Under the pieces are notes generated by a model. It ran no database searches. It was not told the origin of the DNA and worked only from the letters and a program-made list of their open reading frames with translations. From Psococerastis gibbosa (lineage: Eukaryota; Arthropoda; Insecta; Psocodea; Psocidae), in assembly GCA_963971405.1 (NCBI GenBank), contig OZ020487.1, positions 29,125,371 through 29,189,370 of the forward strand: a stretch of 64,000 nt of DNA. The letters run 5' to 3'. This document shows, in pieces, positions 1 through 10,218 of the stretch. Position numbers and translations under genes: made by a program. Numbering within the stretch: position 1 is the first letter of the stretch; each line of letters begins with the position of its first letter.

Positions 1-453
1 CTCATACCCAGAGAGAATTTGAGTTTAGAAGCAATTAGCAGAAGACGTAGGCAGGAGGGGGGGGGAGGAGGGTAGTTATTAGTGCCATCATTAACCTCTG
101 TAAATTCGAGCCCACCCGGCTCAGCTTACTGTACGTCCACCGCTGTTTGTGACCTTAAAGGCTGTCACTTAGTGTCAGCAGTCAGCACAGGCAGTAAGGT
201 CAACGGAGAGTAGTCATTTAGTGGGCGGCTACAGAGAACCCCCCCCCCTTCTCCTCCCCTCAGCTTCAAAGATTCAATGAGGGTCCCACGTAAAGTTGTT
301 CCTTTAATTGATGGGAACTCTTATTACACATGCCTTTGTTATATTGTTATTAAGATTTAGGCCCGGTCCCACCATCGCTTGAATAGTGTCGGTATTAAGA
401 ATACTGGACGGTACACCTATCTACCAATGCATGGCGGTGTCCGTAGAAGCCTG
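1..453. repeat. Near-identical copy of 9506-9962
   Basis: The first 453 bases match 9506-9962 in order and orientation. The only differences I can find are lengths of a G run (9 versus 11) and a C run (10 versus 12). The copy starts at the window edge and stops exactly at the N gap. No gene is seen in it. Homopolymer-only differences suggest one locus assembled twice or two haplotypes, rather than an old duplication. Confidence 0.85.
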
Positions 454-653
454 NNNNNNNNNNNNNNNNNNNNNNNNNNNNNNNNNNNNNNNNNNNNNNN
501 NNNNNNNNNNNNNNNNNNNNNNNNNNNNNNNNNNNNNNNNNNNNNNNNNNNNNNNNNNNNNNNNNNNNNNNNNNNNNNNNNNNNNNNNNNNNNNNNNNNN
601 NNNNNNNNNNNNNNNNNNNNNNNNNNNNNNNNNNNNNNNNNNNNNNNNNNNNN
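454..653. other. Assembly gap (200 N)
   Basis: A run of 200 undetermined bases. The round length suggests a placeholder gap rather than a measured one. Reading frames that cross it are not real evidence of coding. Confidence 0.99.
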
Positions 654-689
654 CAGTAGGGGAAATGGACAGCTTTGTATTTTCAATGC

Positions 690-775
690 ATTTTTCATCT
701 GACCACTTTCACATCTTTGAGGCTGCGCTCCGGAACGATAAATTAATTAATTTATTCAAAAACAACCACCCCTTG
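690..775 (+). repeat. Fragment related to the 3997-4384 inverted-repeat element
   Basis: The stretch with CACATCTTTGAGGCTG and AATTAATTAATTTATTC resembles the right part of the element at 3997-4384 and the piece at 15370-15490. It is a truncated, diverged copy. Confidence 0.4.
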
Positions 776-949
776 CTTAATATTACATAGAAATCAAATC
801 CCAATCACCGCGTAAGTTTTATTTTAGTTTAGGCCAGAAAATAGGCAAATAAGGCATAATTCTGTAATTTTTGCAGACGTGTTGTTCTATTAACTTTATT
901 GCAGTGCCCCCGTCGTGGCATTTATTTTGGCTTAGGATTTTAGATGGTT

Positions 950-1045
950 CAAAATAGTGCAGTAGGTAGCGAACAGGACTATGAAACAGAAGGTTGAGGT
1001 TCTAGACTCAACATACAAAGAATAAAGCTTACATAGGTTATCCCT
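950..1045 (+). repeat. tRNA-like SINE head (family B)
   Basis: It has a box-A-like stretch (GTAGGTAGCGAACAGGACT) and a box-B-like GGTTCTAGACTC about 35 bases downstream, the spacing of a tRNA-derived pol III promoter. Related heads occur at 1890-1985 and, more weakly, 6085-6140 and 13905-13965. There is no proper cloverleaf, so a SINE or old tRNA pseudogene is more likely than a working tRNA. Confidence 0.45.
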
Positions 1046-1078
1046 ATCATTCATACTATGGACATTGCCAATTAATCA

Positions 1079-1360
1079 ACTGTTTAAAATCAACTGCTTA
1101 ACATTGGTAGCAAAGACAGCCAAGTCCTTCGACGGCAGGTCAATCAGATCGACCTGGTCGATATAGGCAGCCCCAAGACAGTCCAACCGCGCCCACCTCA
1201 GTGCTGGACAGTAGTCAACCATGTATTCCGCGGTGTCCTCGGGCTCATTGCAGTGCCGGCAGACAATAGGGCCTCCATGACCTAGTTTGGCTATGTGGGC
1301 TCTGAACATGTAACCTTCATCGGTAGGGGAAAGCGCGGCTACCGGGCATGTTGCTCCTCC
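1079..1360 (-). pseudogene. Non-LTR retrotransposon fragment, C-terminal zinc-knuckle region
   Basis: The minus-strand frame reads through a CRHCNEPEDTAEYMVDYCP motif, the CCHC-like C-terminal knuckle seen after RT or RNase H in several non-LTR clades (compare CRFCKEKAETAEHIICSCP in the element at 61075). The open frame runs back to about 1360 and carries no RT motifs, so only the 3' end remains. It is not the same copy or close family as the right-edge element. It is probably dead. Confidence 0.6.
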
Positions 1361-1889
1361 GAAATGGATTAGTGATTAAGACAGAGGATAATCTACAAGT
1401 CCTCAGATATGGACCATGTGTGGGTTGGTGTGGCTACTGCATTTTTTTTATGAATTGGAATTGGAGGAAAATTGGAGTTCCTTCCTGAAGTCGCTAAATT
1501 TTAAACTGGAATTTTTTCAAGTTCACCCCTTAATCCCTTCTAAGAATGGAACAGTATCGATTGGATGTAAACCATTGAATGTAAAGTAGTGAGACACGAT
1601 ATATCCTGTTGAACGTAGACGAGCTCACCCTATGCCCTATAATATCCGAGGGCATATATGAGCTTAAATGTCTCGAGCTGCTGCTATTTTTGGAAACGAA
1701 TTGCTATGCTTACGAAATTTACATAAAGCATAACAGCATGTATTTTACAGAAAAACTCCTTAAGGTATTTTCTTTGGTCGGATGGTGGGTCTGTTTGAGG
1801 TGCATGCAAAATAATACTATCCTAGTGTAGGAAGCAGTTTTACTTTTTATTATCACATTCCTATTTATAGGCTACATAAAATTTATATG
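1361..1889. other. No feature recognised
   Basis: AT-rich sequence. A 73-codon open frame at 1609-1830 has no recognisable domain and looks like chance. Confidence 0.5.
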
Positions 1890-1985
1890 GTCAGGAATAG
1901 TCGAGTTGGTAGTGCGCTAGACTAAGAAACGGACGGTCGAGGTTCTAAATTCGACATAAAAGACCCACCCCTAATATACCGGTTG
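1890..1985 (+). repeat. tRNA-like SINE head (family B)
   Basis: GTTGGTAGTGCGCTAGACT followed by GAGGTTCTAAATTCG resembles tRNA boxes A and B and aligns with the copy at 950-1045. No full cloverleaf is seen. Confidence 0.45.
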
Positions 1986-2094
1986 GAGAAAAATATAAAA
2001 AGCGTCTACCCGGCATATTTCTGACCACATCTTCTAAAATAGAGCAGTGATAAAGAGATAGGATCCTCTTACAGTCTTCCTAACTTAGGTATAC

Positions 2095-2204
2095 ATCTAT
2101 AATTATATACTGTATATATTATTAAATAAGTTATTAGTATTAAGGGGGGGCCCAGCACGGGAGAAATCCGTTGGGCCACCCCTACTTCATTATATTCTGA
2201 CTGT
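2095..2204 (-). repeat. Dispersed repeat, possible LINE 3' end
   Basis: The block around GGGGGGGCCCAGCACGG and GTTGGGCCACCCCTA matches 59525-59580 (GGGGGGCCCAGCGCGG, TTTGGGCTCCCCTTA). In both copies an AT-rich simple stretch lies to the left, which would be a 3' tail on the minus strand. No coding is preserved. Confidence 0.4.
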
Positions 2205-2478
2205 ATATCGTCGCTGATGCTACAAAATGTGGTATGTCCAAAAACGCGATCTATCAGGTTATCAGATTAACACACCATGGCGACCAAAATAAATGAATAC
2301 ACTTAGTAGCAAACGGTCGCTTGTCAGCAGCCAATAGGAAGGAAGCAATAAATAAATAAAAATAATTATTGTAATAATGAAATAAATAAATAAATAAGAC
2401 AAAAGTTAGACAGGTTTTTTTTCTCCTAAAAAGTAAGCTTTTTTCACATGCGACATTTTGCAGTATCAGCGACGATAT
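2205..2478. mobile_element. Small inverted-repeat element (MITE)
   Basis: The terminal inverted repeats ATATCGTCGCTGATGCT and, from the other side, ATATCGTCGCTGATACT continue into CAAAATG: about 25 bp with two mismatches. The element is 274 bp, AT-rich and non-coding. A target duplication is not clear, so the superfamily is left open. Confidence 0.65.
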
Positions 2479-2839
2479 GTAATATTGAAGAAACACAATA
2501 CATTTTTATTACATTATTATTATATAACAGTCTTCAGGCATAAGCCTTCAATGGGTTACAATGTTTAAATACATGCAAAAACTAATTATGTTTTGATGAA
2601 TTTTTCGAGGTGAGATACCTACAGTATCTAGGGCCGTAAAGAACTGGTTTCAAATGGTTTTTTTCTATAGTACCAATGCACATTAACGCGAGAACCAACT
2701 TCCCTCAATAATTAGGCCAAAAAAGCTTTGTCTTGTTTCTTTTGAAAGTTATAGATTAATTAAATTAATCTGAAGCTTCCAAATATAATAAGAGTATGTT
2801 TAGGGCGTTGCTGGGGTTCCAAGGTAAGTGGAGATACCC

Positions 2840-2989
2840 CAGGGACGGATCCAGTCCATTTTTTTTGAGGGGGTAGTTGTGGGTCAAAATAGGAAAAACG
2901 GTATTATCGATTAAATCAGAGAGTAATAAATTAACTAAATGTTGGGGGGGGGGGCAGCTATCCCTCCTGCCCCCCTGTATCCGGCCATG
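2840..2989. mobile_element. Non-autonomous hAT-like element
   Basis: It starts CAGGGACGGATCCAG and ends with the reverse complement of CATGGCCGGATACAG (12 of 15 matching). Flanks AGATACCC and AGATGCTC match at 6 of 8, fitting an old 8-bp hAT target duplication. It is only 150 bp and contains a long G run. Confidence 0.6.
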
Positions 2990-3268
2990 AGATGCTCCAT
3001 ATGTGTAGTATGGTGCATACAGGACCTTATTTTATAAGCAATACCGCCCAGCGACCTTTGCTTAATAATATAGGAGGTATAGGGAAAACCGTAGGATAGC
3101 ATCCGTAAATAAATACAATATATAATATAGTCGGCCGGAGTCTCACTTACGTTTATGGGCTCCGTCTACATAGCTTCGTAGGCTACCAGAAAATGAGTTC
3201 TTTGAACTAGTTATAAATTTTCAGGGCACTGTAGCTACTAGTAGAGGCTACTATGTACTATATGGTAA

Positions 3269-3659
3269 GGCGGGGTTTCCACCGACCGGCTAGGGCTAAA
3301 TACAAAAACGGTGACGTGGTAACAGACATTCAAGACTTAGGCGGGGTTTCCACCGACCTCGCATTGCAGAATGCAAATGACATTGACGGAAATTAGAATT
3401 TTTCTTTTTATAGAAAGCTATTAAAATGTTTGTACTTAACATATCCCATGACGCCATTTTTTAATTTTAGTTTGTTTGTGATTTTACTGTATGATCATTG
3501 ATCAATTTGAACTATGGCATAGAGTAAAACAAACATTTCCCTCAATGTCTTTTGCATTCTGCAATGCGAGGTCGGTGGAAACCCCGCCTAAGTCTTGAAT
3601 GTCTGCTACCACGTCTCCGTATTTGGATTTAGCCCTAGCCGGTCGGTGGAAACCCCGCC
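3269..3659. mobile_element. Composite foldback element, copy 1
   Basis: The outer arms read GGCGGGGTTTCCACCGACC inward to GTGGTAACAGACATTCAAG, and the right arm is the near-complete reverse complement. The left flank is TAA; the right is diverged. The loop centre is split at a TTA by a second inverted-repeat element at 3340-3588. The core has the ATTGATCAATGATCA-type palindrome and the block ATGGCGTCATGGGATATG shared with the copies at 7018, 18455, 22147 and 56945. It is non-coding. TTA/TAA flanks and GG-starting ends recall PIF/Harbinger MITEs, but a TA-targeting mariner origin is not excluded. Confidence 0.8.
3340..3588. mobile_element. Inner inverted-repeat element nested in copy 1
   Basis: It begins GGCGGGGTTTCCACCGACCT and ends with the reverse complement, flanked by TTA and TAA that belong to the outer loop (AAGACT and AGTCTT on either side). 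Arms continue with GCATTGCAGAATGCAAATGA. It has the same outer end as the host element but a different arm. Confidence 0.75.
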
Positions 3660-3996
3660 CTATAAAGGCATCGACCCAGAAGGCATAAATAGAAACACAT
3701 TGTAAATACTGTGTAATGCAAATGAATGGAGTGGGGGGGGGGTGTAGCTATGGTATAAACCTAGGCCGCCATAAAGTTGAATTCCGCCCGATGAGTTGCG
3801 GTTGGACGTGACAACTTTTCGTTTGAAACAGTTCGCCTATTTTAGTGTTTAATATAAAGCCTTGTATTGCACAGTGCAGTGGGGCGAGGAATTTAAGATA
3901 ATGAAAAGCTGAGTTTTTTTTTGATTTTATATGTATATGTTTATTCAACTGTTTTGGAATAAACAAAGTGTTTCATTATATTTAATTGATGGTTAA

Positions 3997-4384
3997 GGCT
4001 GAGTGTTCAAAATGTTTTGTAAACAAGAAATTTTGCTGATTTTTTTACGAAAATAATTTATTGCTCATTCCACAGATACAAAGATAACAAAGTGAACAGA
4101 TAAAAACTCTTAAAAAAATCCAAGTTATCGCAGGAAGTTTATATTTTATGAACTGAAATATTATTACCTTAAAAAAGATAGATAAAGAGCCTTAAACCCA
4201 TTTTGTAGCACAGTTGTAAATCTGTAAGGGAAATACTAGACAGCTTTCACAGAAAGCTCGTATTTTTTAAGATTTTTTCATCTGTTCCCTTTTATATCTT
4301 TGTGGCTGTGGAACGAGCAATTAATTAATTTCGTCCAAAAAGTACGATAATTTCTTGTTTACAAAACATTTTGAACACTCGGGC
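3997..4384. mobile_element. Inverted-repeat element with TTAA flanks
   Basis: GAGTGTTCAAAATGTTTTG on the left is repeated inverted on the right; perfect pairing runs for about 30 bp and continues imperfectly. The flanks are TTAA on both sides, which would suit a piggyBac-type target, although the ends (GGCTGAGTG, GCCCGAGTG) are not typical. It is 388 bp and non-coding. Related fragments lie at 690-775 and 15370-15490. Confidence 0.65.
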
Positions 4385-4624
4385 TTAAGTATTGTACATT
4401 CAAACAGACATGATCAATTAATTTATTATTAATTAGCTATCACTGAATACAAATATTCGATGGACTTTTACAAATATAAACCTTATTGTCCATTTATTTA
4501 TAACTCAAGACAAGTTCTCATTCCTTAATTATGAATCTGACCGTAGAATTGGGCACCTCAGGGGGAACATGAAACGAATTTATTTTTATTTAATAATAAT
4601 TGCATACAAGCAATTGAATGAATG

Positions 4625-5005
4625 TATCCGAATAACCTGTACAGTTGCCTCTGTAGGTTATACCTGTGCTGAGTTAAGACCAGTGGGTAGCAAGGCGTAA
4701 GGGGCTAAGGGCCCCGGGCCAAAGGGACCCCGCAGAAAGGAGAAAAAAACCTACACTTTTTGGGATTTTCTGAAAAATATATAAATTAAAAGAAAAAGCT
4801 AATTTTTGAAAAGAAATTGAATGTTTTAAAACAAAAACCAATTTCGCGCCAGAAAGTTAAGTGATGTACGTGATTGACAAAAGTTGTGGGGGGCCCACTG
4901 CTCTGGCCCCCCAAAATTTGTTACGCCACTGGTTTTGACAGGGCCCCGATCGCATGGTGTGTAGAGACTTCAGACTCGTAATAGTACGAGCACGCTACTA
5001 CTTAC
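4625..5005 (-). repeat. Dispersed repeat family E, split by a hAT element
   Basis: The minus strand matches 24370-24510 and 26488-26640: the shared parts are ACCATGCGATCGG and, beyond the insertion, ACTCAGCACAGG then CTACAGAGGCAACTG. The copy is interrupted by the element at 4681-4931. It ends in an ACTT microsatellite (about 4997-5021). It may be a SINE, but pol III boxes are weak. Confidence 0.55.
4681..4931. mobile_element. Non-autonomous hAT-like element nested in repeat E
   Basis: The ends are CAGTGGGTAGCAAGGCG and the reverse complement of CAGTGGCGTAAC. Flanks GTTAAGAC and GTTTTGAC match at 6 of 8. Removing the element and one flank restores the family E sequence, an independent check on the boundaries. 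It is 251 bp with G/C runs near both ends. Confidence 0.7.
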
Positions 5006-5351
5006 TTACTTACTTACTTACTTAACTTAAGGAAACTAAACATTGCAGCCTGAAAGGCATTGTCAGTTATTAAAAAAAGTCCATCATAGTTGCTGATGGT
5101 TATTATAACCACCATTTTATTAGAAATGTTTAATTTTTGGCACGTATTTAAGACTAAGTTAAGGTTATTAATACGATGGCTGAAAGTAAGAGGGTTTCAT
5201 ATCAATATCAGGAGATTAGTGTGCTGGATAAAGCCTGAAAGTGAGATGACATTTCTAGTCAATTACTGTATTATATCAATATATTATCAATATGTTGCTA
5301 GTATCACCTCCCAACAGAGTAAATTAATATAACCGCAAAAACGTAATAAAA

Positions 5352-5558
5352 ATGTGTAGAGGTGAGTAGAGGTGCGGACTCAGACTTTCACCAGAAAGGT
5401 TGTCGGCTCGAATCCCACATCACTAGCTACATTTTCTAGCCATGCTTTGGAGGGCATACAAAGCAAGCGGTCCCGGGCTTCCTAGTTGAGTATAAGAGAA
5501 GGCTTTATGGCCCTAACTTCACTAGGTTCGTTTAGTAATAGAACAAAAGTCTTTATTT
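5352..5558 (+). repeat. tRNA-derived SINE, family A
   Basis: Box-B-like GGCTCGAATCCCAC lies downstream of a GTGCGGACT box-A region, followed by a conserved body (GCGGTCCCGGGC, CTTTATGGCCCTAACTTC, TAGTAATAGAACAAAAG). Other copies are at 12702, 15129, 27405 and 46929. The tail is followed directly by the hairpin at 5561. Confidence 0.75.
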
Positions 5559-5560
5559 AG

Positions 5561-5754
5561 CAAAGGGTTAGTTCGATTACATTGCCTGTTTTGTTAATAG
5601 TCATTAGAGGCATGGGTCTCATGGTCATCGAACAATTAGCGCGGAGCCCATTGTCAGGGGAAGGGGGCTCTGCCCTAATTGTTCGATGACCATGAGGTCC
5701 ATGCCTCTAATGACTATTAACAAAACAGGCAATGTAAGTCCAACTAACCCTTTG
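5561..5754. mobile_element. Long-arm hairpin element
   Basis: CAAAGGGTTAGTTCGATTAC on the left is answered by the inverted copy ending in CTAACCCTTTG. Arms are about 80 bp with few mismatches around a loop of about 25 bp. It lies at the 3' tail of the SINE. A similar SINE-tail sequence (GAACAAAAGTCGTTATTTATT) reappears beyond it. No coding. Confidence 0.75.
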
Positions 5755-5759
5755 TTTAA

Positions 5760-6570
5760 TAGTATTACACCATTACCATTAACCTTTACAAATTGAACAA
5801 AAGTCGTTATTTATTTATTTATATAATGTGAACCTAACTGTAAACATACCGGCCTTTCTGCTCATCCAAAGATTGTTTACATAATTACGTTTACGTTTTA
5901 TGTTTACGTAATTTAAAAATATCATAACTTCGACAGTCTCCTTGGCCTCGGTTAATTCTGGCGGTAAAAAAAAGTTGTAAGAAGACTGAAAGAGCAAGTC
6001 ACTGTAAACCTAGCACTTGACGTCATTTTTAATTAGAAGGGCGTGAAGATTCATTCTGTTTTGAATAACTATAGGGATAGGTCTGAAACAGAGCTAGTGC
6101 GTTGGAGGTAACATAATTGAGGTTGAGATATTAGAATAAAATGGTAGGAAGGTACTTTAGTGCAGTACCGATGCCCATGGCTAAGGAAATGGAAATTGGG
6201 TACCGAACTAATTGGTATGGTTTACAGGTACGAGTACTTATCCCAATAGGCGGCATCTTTTGAAGCCAATATATAGTGAATTACTTAGTGTATGTGTATG
6301 CTGTATTACCTTAAGTACATTTTCAAGGTACTTCAGCAGTTAAGTGAAATAATTACCTTAACATTTTAAGAAAAAAATTACAAGTGGCTCCGCCTCTAAT
6401 GAGTAATAATTCATATATAGGTACGGCTTATGATACTGTATAGTAAGAGCTCGTCATATGCCATCATAGCCTATTTCACACAACGGTATTTTTTAAAAGT
6501 AACATTAGTAGCAGCCACGAATGTGTATAAACAATAATAACGAACATTAATACATAATATATAACAATAT
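5760..6570. other. No gene recognised; weak SINE-like trace
   Basis: AT-rich. A short stretch near 6085-6140 resembles SINE family B. A 60-codon minus open frame at 5815-5997 has no recognisable features. Confidence 0.4.
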
Positions 6571-6574
6571 TTTC

Positions 6575-6943
6575 TTCCAACGCCTGCTTTCGGCATTTTT
6601 GCTTGAAGCAACCCACGGGGGGATTGAGACTGTTTATTAACTTGTTACTTGAGGCACCCTAAGGGCAAACTCCTTCACCTCGGGGAGAAGGGGAGTAGAC
6701 TGACAGGGTGAACCTCACTGATTATAGTGGATGCCGAACCCCCAGGGGAACATAGTACAGTCACACGATTAGTTCGAAGGTAAACAGGACTCGACACGCA
6801 CTTAGACTGACTGGTACAGTCTCAGCACTTTAACATGTCCCCCCATGTTCCCCTGCCAACGCTGTGCACACTACCATGTTTGCCGCAGTTTGGAACAGGC
6901 CCTGTTCTCGTGGATGCAACTTAGTATGGCTGTTGGCATAAAC
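6575..6943 (-). repeat. Dispersed repeat family X
   Basis: The minus strand matches 9005-9360 (+), 46975-47205 (+) and 29946-30240 (-). Shared blocks are CCAACGCCTGCTTTC, CTGACAGGGTGAACCTC, AGTCACACGATTAG and GTGTGCACAGCGTTGG on one strand or the other. It is unclassified and non-coding. Confidence 0.65.
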
Positions 6944-7017
6944 ATATAACAATAATGCCTATGGGGAAAATCATGCGCAATACGATAAAAGTTTTTTATT
7001 CTTTTTGCTAGCCCTAA

Positions 7018-7400
7018 GTTGCCCATTCCATTGACCGGCTAGGGCTATTTCCAAAAACGGTGACGTGGTAGCAGGCATTCAAGATTTAGGCAGGGTTTCC
7101 ACAGACCTCGCATTGCAGAATTGACGGAAATGTTTATTTTCCTCTATGTCATAGTTAAAATTGATCAATGATCATACAGTAAAATCACAAACAAACAAAC
7201 TAAAATTAAAAAATGGCGTCATGGGATATGTTAAGTACAAACATTTTAATAGATTTCTATAAAAAGAAAAATTCTAATTTCCGTCAATGTCATTTGCATT
7301 CTGCAATGCGAGATCGGTGGAAACGCAACCTAAGTGTTGAATGTCTGCTACCACGTCACTGTTTTGGAAATAGCCCTAGCCGGTCAATGGAATGGGCGCC
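7018..7400. mobile_element. Composite foldback element, copy 2
   Basis: The arms start GTTGCCCATTCCATTGACC and end GGTCAATGGAATGGGCGCC, flanked by TAA and TTA. The loop carries GTGGTAGCAGGCATTCAAG. An inner element at 7089-7330 splits the loop. Compared with copy 1 the arm reads CATTGACC and GCTATTTCC instead of CACCGACC and GCTAAATAC, and the other arm changes to match. Confidence 0.8.
7089..7330. mobile_element. Inner element nested in copy 2
   Basis: It begins GGCAGGGTTTCCACAGACC and ends GGTGGAAACGCAACC, flanked by TTA and TAA of the host loop. The left arm has lost part of the CATTTGCATTCTGCAATG segment still present on the right. Confidence 0.7.
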
Positions 7401-7815
7401 TTAATGAAGCTTTAGGCTTATTCTAATCATGTTCGCCTACTACTATATTATAACCTGAGGTTTCACATTGTGCCCCTCTGGTTACACGTTTGCTTACTTG
7501 ATGGAGCTGTGTTAGCCCCAGAATGAAGTCCTATTTTTAGTTCACTGCGTGTAAAATTCGACCCCATAGCGTAGCCACTCAACAACCGCCTCACAAGCTT
7601 ATCAACTTCCACCAAACCTGCCAGAGATTAGCACAGTTTAACATTGGAGTAATTGTGGTCCTTTCGGCTCACCCCCAAAGTAGTTACAAATTCTTAAAAT
7701 TGTGTAAATTATTTATTATTATATGTACGAGACAGTACAATCAAAGGCCTATAACAAACCAAGCCTCTATCCATCTAAGTAACTCCAAATAAAAACACTT
7801 TACTACAGTCTAGAG

Positions 7816-8121
7816 CAGGGGTTCTGAAATGGTGAGCCATGAGGGAGCCATGGGCCTCTTCCAAGGGAGCCAAGGGTGAGCCATGCGAAAAAATAAGTTG
7901 AAAATAATGCCAAACATCGAGTTTCTATCAAGTGAATTTTTGACTGAATGAACATTTTTGATAATTATAACTTTGTTTCTTTTCTTCATTAAATAAATCA
8001 CCTTCTCATATAAATACATGCATTCAACACCACCCCCCCCCCTCCACATAGTATGTGGGGAGCCAATGCTACAATGAAAATTTTTTAGGGAGCCATCGAA
8101 CATTTTTCTTGAGAGCCCCTG
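7816..8121. mobile_element. Non-autonomous hAT-like element
   Basis: The ends are CAGGGGTTCT and AGAGCCCCTG, the classical hAT terminal pattern. The 8-bp flanks GTCTAGAG and GTCTACAG match at 7 of 8. It is 306 bp, with repeated GGGAGCCA motifs inside and a C run near 8031-8042. No transposase. Confidence 0.85.
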
Positions 8122-8129
8122 GTCTACAG

Positions 8130-9004
8130 TATCTATAGGTATCTAAAGCAAAACGTTGTCAAATACTGATTGAATAATCAGAACTGATAATATTTCTCTT
8201 CAATTGACACAAAATCAAAATTCGAAATGAAACACTGCGTGCTGTATAGCGGACAATTAGGTTAAATAAATATACCCATAGGACTTTCTCCGTTCTCGTT
8301 TCCCCTTCGTTAAATTTTATTATCCGCATTGAAAAGACCTGAGACTGTATCCGGAAATGTTCACCTTCGAAAATAAAAATAAAAAAGTGTGAAATTTTAC
8401 AAAGCGTGTCAGATTTTATGATGAAATCAGGTAAATTGTGTGGAAACCATTTTTTTTCTTTGCCAATTTCTGATTCATTAGGTAATAACATTTTCTTTGG
8501 TGGATTTCAGTAGGCTATATCAATAAGTCCACAGAAACTAGTGATGTGCAGTAAACATGTCAAGAGAGCAATGTGAACACTGTTACTATAATCAGTGGCC
8601 AGAATAACCGTATTACGATTGCCTGTCACGCAAATCACTTTCTGGCCTGATGGGGAATGGAAAAAATGCGTGGGGCGGTTTTTCAATAGCCTATAGCTCT
8701 TTACGGGACGATAAATACTCGGAGTACTCCCCGAAAACAGGGCTTCAAGAAAAAAAATGGAAATTAAGGGACTCGAATCTATGACTTTCATCGTGTTATC
8801 ATCTGCACAAATTGTCCACCTTATCCAGGTTTGACTTGATTCTCCATACGGTGCTCATCGACATGATTAATATAGTCATAAAATTATTTATGATGAGAAA
8901 GAATCAATCAATCAACAACCAGAGCGACGATACGCCATAAGTAAATCATAGGCACTACATTTGGCAAGCCAATCCCAGCAGGTAATTCCACATGCAAGTT
9001 GTCC
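8130..9004. other. No gene recognised
   Basis: Open frames on the minus strand at 8159-8491 and 8507-8791 have no recognisable motif and unremarkable composition. I regard them as chance frames. Confidence 0.4.
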
Positions 9005-9360
9005 ATTGTGCCAACGGCCTTACCAAGTTGAATCCATGAGAGCAGAGCATGTTTCAAACTGCGGCAAACTTGATGTAGTGTGCATATCGTTGCCAGAGGA
9101 ACATGCGTGTGACATGATTACGCGCTGAGACTATACCAGTCAGTCTACGTGCGGGTCAAGTCCTGGTTACTTCCGAATTTTTTTTACCATGTTCCCCAAG
9201 TGGTTCAGAACCCACTACAATCAGGAGGTCAGGTAACTCCCCTTTCCCCCGAGGTGAAATAGTCTGCCCTTAGGGTCCCTCAAGTTAACAAACAGACTCA
9301 CTCCCCCCGCCAGGCTGACAGGGTTGCTTAAAACAGAAATGCTGAAAGCAGGCGTTGGAA
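9005..9360 (+). repeat. Dispersed repeat family X
   Basis: It runs from CCAACGGCCTTACCAAGTTG to GCAGGCGTTGGAA and matches 6575-6943 inverted. The two are about 2.4 kb apart in opposite orientation. Confidence 0.65.
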
Positions 9361-9505
9361 ACAACAGTTGTCCACTGTCCGTGCGTACTATCTAGAATAC
9401 CATGCAAACAAATAAAATAATTTCTTCATTTCCCGTTCTTGTTTCGAGAATCAAGGTAGCCTAAGCTCACTCAAATTTGGATTGAGTAGCCTCTACTTGA
9501 AACTT

Positions 9506-9962
9506 CTCATACCCAGAGAGAATTTGAGTTTAGAAGCAATTAGCAGAAGACGTAGGCAGGAGGGGGGGGGGGAGGAGGGTAGTTATTAGTGCCATCATTA
9601 ACCTCTGTAAATTCGAGCCCACCCGGCTCAGCTTACTGTACGTCCACCGCTGTTTGTGACCTTAAAGGCTGTCACTTAGTGTCAGCAGTCAGCACAGGCA
9701 GTAAGGTCAACGGAGAGTAGTCATTTAGTGGGCGGCTACAGAGAACCCCCCCCCCCCTTCTCCTCCCCTCAGCTTCAAAGATTCAATGAGGGTCCCACGT
9801 AAAGTTGTTCCTTTAATTGATGGGAACTCTTATTACACATGCCTTTGTTATATTGTTATTAAGATTTAGGCCCGGTCCCACCATCGCTTGAATAGTGTCG
9901 GTATTAAGAATACTGGACGGTACACCTATCTACCAATGCATGGCGGTGTCCGTAGAAGCCTG
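9506..9962. repeat. Second copy of the window's first 453 bases
   Basis: See 1-453. Here the sequence continues smoothly on both sides, so this is the better-assembled copy. No gene is seen in it. Confidence 0.85.
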
Positions 9963-10218
9963 GGAGCGGGAGAATGACGCTTAGTAACCCACACTCACAT
10001 TATTTTCAGACCAGACTACCGAGAATAAATCTCGGCAGGTGTACTATTTTACGTATTTAGGCTATTTTCTCAATTATTCTGCAATTGATTTTTGTAATTT
10101 TTGATTTCTATACTTTCTTTTTTGTTTAATATCATGGGTAAAAATGGGTTACATCATTAGGGTAAATTTAAAAATTGAGTCCAAATGAAATCTACGGGCT
10201 ACGGCGTTTAAAGTAAAG

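Noticed and set aside
379..790. Open frames spanning the N gap
   Set aside because: They are open only because undetermined bases cannot encode stops; the flanking sequence is repeat DNA.
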